Of a DNA stretch of 15,224 nt, positions 12,445 to 15,224 are shown one piece after another. Source of the DNA: an uncultured Oscillospiraceae bacterium (lineage in GTDB: Bacteria; Bacillota; Clostridia; Oscillospirales; Oscillospiraceae); assembly GCA_904398675.1 (NCBI GenBank), contig CAJFPI010000114.1, forward strand, positions 1-15,224. The letters run 5' to 3'. The stretch's first letter is position 1, and every line of letters starts with the position of its first letter. The position numbers and the translations under genes are program-made. The notes beneath the pieces are model-generated. The model was not told the DNA's origin. It did not search any database and saw only the letters and a program-made list of their open reading frames with translations.

Positions 12445-12834
12445 ATGGGACGGCTGACAAGACGGCTGGGAGACGCGGAGCTGGAGATCATGCAGGTCAT
12501 CTGGGAGAGCGGCGGGGCGGTCCGCTCCACCTATGTCCAGCAGCAGCTGAAGGAGCAGCGGGACTGGAGCCTGCCCGCCGTGGCCACGGCGCTCAGCCGG
12601 CTGGTGGAGACGGGTTTCCTCAGCTGCGAGAAGGAGGGGCGGGGCAATCTGTACCGCCCCCTGGTGTCCGCTGCGGACTATCAGGCGGTGGAGGGCCGGA
12701 GCCTCCTCCACCGTCTCTACGGCGATTCCTTCACCGGCATGGTGGCCGCCCTGTACCGGGGCAAGGCCATCAGCCGTGCGGACCTGGCGGAGCTGCGGGA
12801 TTTTCTGGATGAGCTGGAGAAGGAGGAGGAATGA
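12445..12834 (+). CDS. BlaI/MecI/CopY family transcriptional repressor
   Basis: A 129-residue winged-helix repressor. LTRRLGDAELEIMQVIWESGGAVRSTYVQQQLKE followed by WSLPAVATALSRLVETGFLSCEKEGRGNLYRPLVS is the standard BlaI/MecI DNA-binding domain, with the recognition helix around SLPAVATALSRLVE. The C-terminal part (GDSFTGMVAALYRGKAISRADLAELRDFLDELEK) corresponds to the dimerisation helices that are cut in the classical beta-lactam system. Length is typical. ATG 12445 has a strong AAGGAGG site. The gene lies 3 nt before an M56 metallopeptidase gene, the usual sensor partner that leads to repressor inactivation, and behind two palindromic operators that it presumably binds. No beta-lactamase or PBP gene is visible, so I do not name it blaI. 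Confidence 0.95.
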   Translation: MGRLTRRLGDAELEIMQVIWESGGAVRSTYVQQQLKEQRDWSLPAVATALSRLVETGFLSCEKEGRGNLYRPLVSAADYQAVEGRSLLHRLYGDSFTGMVAALYRGKAISRADLAELRDFLDELEKEEE

Positions 12835-12837
12835 GAG

Positions 12838-15224
12838 ATGGAACTGCTGCTGAATCTTCTGAAGGTCTCCCTGGTGGCCGGGGCGGCCGCCGCCCTGCTC
12901 ACTGCGCTGAAACCAATTCTGGGCCGCCGGTACCACGCCAAATGGCGGTATTGGGTGTGGCTGTGTCTGGCGGCGCTGCTGCTGACGCCCCTGCTGCCCA
13001 GCCTGCCTCTCGCCCTGCCGGCAGAGCAGGCCCCCATCCAGGTAGAGGTGCCGGCGCTGTCGGTGACCTATGAGGCGGGCAGGGGCCTTGCCCTGCAGCC
13101 CCAGTCTCTGCCCACGCCTGTCCCGGCAGTCGGCGACGTGGAAAATCCCACGGACGCGGGAGAGCCTGCCCCCTCCCTTCCGGAGACATCTGCCCCCGCC
13201 GCTCCGGCGGCATCGGCGGCGGAGACGGCCCTTCCGCTGGAGGCAGTGCTGCTGATCCTATGGGCGGCAGGCGCTGTGCTCTTCCTCCTCTGGCAGCTGG
13301 CGGGAACTGTGATCCTCTCCCGCCGCGCCATGGCGGCAGCCCGTCCGCCCCGCGCGGAAACGGAGGCTGCCATGGAGAAAACCGCCGGCGAGCTGGGCCT
13401 CGGCCGGCGGCCTGCCCTCTGGATCACCCCGGCGGTGGAAAGCCCCATGGTGATCGGCGTCCTGCGCCCCAGACTCCTGCTGCCGGAGGAGGGGTATGAC
13501 GCCCGCAGCCTCACCTTTATTCTCCGCCACGAGCTGACCCACTGCCGCCGCCATGACCTCTGGTATCAGCTGGTGCTTTTGCTGGCCAACGCGGTCCACT
13601 GGTTCAATCCCCTGATCTGGCTCATGGTGCGCCAGGCCCAGGGGGATATGGAGCTGACCTGCGACGACGCGGTGGTGGCCGGGGCGGACCGGGAGACCCG
13701 CCGGGCCTACAGCGAGACGCTGCTGGCGGTGCTCCACAAGCAGCGCCACGCCGCCCTCTCCACCCACTTCTACGGGGGAAAGGCGGTGATGAAGGAGCGG
13801 TTTCGCAACATCATGACCGGTCGAAACCGGCGGCGGGGAACGGCGCTTTTGTGCCTGGTGCTGCTGGCCGCGGCAGCGGGGACGGCGGCAGTGGCCTGCA
13901 CCGCCCAGCGGCCGGAGGCCCTTAGTGAGGAGGAGCTGGCTCTCTGGCAGGAGCGGGTGTCCACCCCGGAGTGGTACGGCTTTTTTGCCCACCCCTACAG
14001 CGACGTCACCCACCTGGATCTGGATGATATCCTGCTCTACGGCCTTGTGGGGACGGATGTGCTCCAGGTGGCCAGCGAGGAGGAGCGGCAGGCCTATCTC
14101 CAGTTCCACGGCTGGGACGAGGACAGCGGCCCGGAGGTGGTCTACCGCATTGATTGGGACGCTCTGGACGCCTTCCTGCAGGAAAAAATCGGCATCGGCG
14201 CGGCGGACCTGGCAGACAGCCTGGATCCCTATGACACCTTCACCGGCGCCGCTGACGACGCCTGGTACCGCACCGCCGCGGACTACGGCGTCACCTATAT
14301 GGGAGAGGACCCCCAGATCATCGCCGGACAGCGGCTGGGGGACACGGTGACGCTGACCGTGGACATCCGGGAGTCCGGCTACTACGGCCACGGCGGCCCC
14401 ATGTCCACCCTCACCATGACCATCCAGGACGGGAAGATCGTCAGCTACACCAACCCCTACTACAACGACGTGGAGGCCCTGACGGAGCAGTGGATCGCCG
14501 AGCAGGCCCAGGGCATGGAGGACCTGGGCATCCCGGTGGAAAAGGCGGTGGTGGACATCTTCCGCTGCGACGGGTACACCGAGGACGGCTACACCCAGTG
14601 GCTGGTGTCCTGGCGCTTTCTGCCGGAGGACGTGGATGACCCGGATCTGGACCGCCTGTCGGAGACCAACTGGGTGGAGGAGCAGGGCTGGCGGGTCCAG
14701 ATGGGCGGTACCTACCACTATCTGATTTTCCGCTCCACCGAGGCGGGCGGGGCGGAGCTGGCGGAGGCTGTGCCGGACAGCGAGATCACCATTCCCTTTG
14801 CCGCCTATGTCCGCTATGTGATGCAGGGAGGGCTTACCCTTTCCCGGAACGGCCCCTACTACCCGGTGGAGGACGCCGCCTTCCTCCGCTCCCTGGCGGC
14901 GGGCGGTGAGACATGGGCCGCCGACTGCGAGACGGTGGCGGAGCGGTTTGTCGCCGCCCAGGGCTACACCCCTGCCGGCACATCCATGCTGGACCAGGGC
15001 CTCTCTGGAAACGGGCCCTCCGGGGAGCTGGTCCTCCTCCGGGTGGATACGGAGGAGGGGGCAGCCTTCACCCTGCTCATGAACGATCTCCTGCTGGAGA
15101 TGCAGCTGGATCCCTCCAGCGGTTCTTTGACCTCCGCCCGCTACTGGGCCGTGATGGGCTGCAGGGCCGAGGGTGCAGAGGTGGACGCCTCCGAGACCAG
15201 CTTTGTGCTGCAGAGCACCCTGAC
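12838..15224 (+). CDS. M56 family (BlaR1/MecR1-like) membrane metallopeptidase, C-terminus beyond edge
   Basis: An open frame of 795 codons from ATG 12838, reaching the right edge without a stop. Membrane helices lie at about residues 3-23, 38-60, 136-161, 243-262 and 335-356. A Pro/Ala-rich loop (about 62-130) separates helices 2 and 3. The zinc-peptidase signature H231-E-L-T-H235 (RHELTHCRRHD) and the downstream zinc ligand E272 in DMELTCDDAVV are intact, so the protease is probably active. After the last helix, which ends VACTAQR, a region of at least 440 residues is predicted outside the cell. In BlaR1/MecR1 this position holds a penicillin-binding sensor, but I see no S-x-x-K with K-T/S-G pattern. 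The gene starts 3 nt after the BlaI-type stop with GGAGG upstream, so signal-induced repressor inactivation is the likely role; the signal is unknown. Confidence 0.92.
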   Translation, partial: MELLLNLLKVSLVAGAAAALLTALKPILGRRYHAKWRYWVWLCLAALLLTPLLPSLPLALPAEQAPIQVEVPALSVTYEAGRGLALQPQSLPTPVPAVGDVENPTDAGEPAPSLPETSAPAAPAASAAETALPLEAVLLILWAAGAVLFLLWQLAGTVILSRRAMAAARPPRAETEAAMEKTAGELGLGRRPALWITPAVESPMVIGVLRPRLLLPEEGYDARSLTFILRHELTHCRRHDLWYQLVLLLANAVHWFNPLIWLMVRQAQGDMELTCDDAVVAGADRETRRAYSETLLAVLHKQRHAALSTHFYGGKAVMKERFRNIMTGRNRRRGTALLCLVLLAAAAGTAAVACTAQRPEALSEEELALWQERVSTPEWYGFFAHPYSDVTHLDLDDILLYGLVGTDVLQVASEEERQAYLQFHGWDEDSGPEVVYRIDWDALDAFLQEKIGIGAADLADSLDPYDTFTGAADDAWYRTAADYGVTYMGEDPQIIAGQRLGDTVTLTVDIRESGYYGHGGPMSTLTMTIQDGKIVSYTNPYYNDVEALTEQWIAEQAQGMEDLGIPVEKAVVDIFRCDGYTEDGYTQWLVSWRFLPEDVDDPDLDRLSETNWVEEQGWRVQMGGTYHYLIFRSTEAGGAELAEAVPDSEITIPFAAYVRYVMQGGLTLSRNGPYYPVEDAAFLRSLAAGGETWAADCETVAERFVAAQGYTPAGTSMLDQGLSGNGPSGELVLLRVDTEEGAAFTLLMNDLLLEMQLDPSSGSLTSARYWAVMGCRAEGAEVDASETSFVLQSTL

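Noticed and set aside
12331..12936. Minus-strand frame over the BlaI region
   Set aside because: It crosses a strong terminator, two operators and the promoter, and is antisense to a clear BlaI-family gene.
13258..14718. Long minus-strand frame opposite the M56 gene
   Set aside because: Composition is dominated by Val/His/Gly/Gln repeats typical of reverse translation of GC-rich genes; the sense frame has an intact HExxH peptidase and membrane helices.
12838..15224. CRISPR array, insertion sequence or phage genes in the right-hand part
   Set aside because: No regularly spaced repeats, transposase-like frames or terminal inverted repeats are visible; the whole stretch is one continuous membrane-protein gene.

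Overview
The window looks like ordinary chromosome from a GC-rich, strictly fermentative Firmicute, most likely a gut clostridium of the Oscillospiraceae/Flavonifractor type. That placement is inferred from strong GGAGG ribosome sites, GC-rich codon usage, and the gene set (UPF0210 with its ACT partner, PadR with a permease-prefix protein, a BlaI/M56 pair, a YfcC carrier); no rRNA or other marker is present. I found no phage, insertion sequence, CRISPR array or tRNA.

Layout from left to right. (1) Positions 1-2893, minus strand: an operon mtaB (tRNA methylthiotransferase, apparently starting at CTG) - yfbR (5'-deoxynucleotidase) - ACT-domain protein - UPF0210 protein (cut by the window edge). 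A hairpin-dense, non-coding block of about 220 bp sits between the last two genes. (2) 2894-3066: divergent intergenic region with two promoter-like sequences facing each other. (3) 3067-6197, plus strand: spermidine/spermine-acetyltransferase-like GNAT, cysteine desulfurase and MATE exporter, closed by a strong terminator. (4) 6266-8219, minus strand: PadR regulator followed by two single-span membrane proteins of unknown role; the promoter has a 15-bp palindrome between its -35 and -10 boxes. (5) 8386-9732, minus strand: NADP-type glutamate dehydrogenase gdhA with its own terminator. (6) 10020-11402, plus strand: YfcC-family carrier, divergent from gdhA across a region with a perfect 14-bp palindrome. 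(7) 11514-12323, plus strand: metal-dependent amidohydrolase with a potentially structured leader and a strong terminator. (8) 12445 to the right edge, plus strand: a BlaI-type repressor and an M56 (BlaR1/MecR1-like) membrane metallopeptidase behind a near-consensus promoter carrying two identical palindromic operators.

The most distinctive content is regulatory. Two separate membrane-protein operons (PadR and BlaI/M56) are each headed by a repressor gene with a palindrome inside the promoter spacer, which suggests autoregulated envelope-sensing modules. The M56 protein carries a large external domain with no recognisable penicillin-binding motifs, so what it senses is unknown. The most original points to check are this sensor domain, the hairpin block at 520-721 and the CTG start of mtaB.
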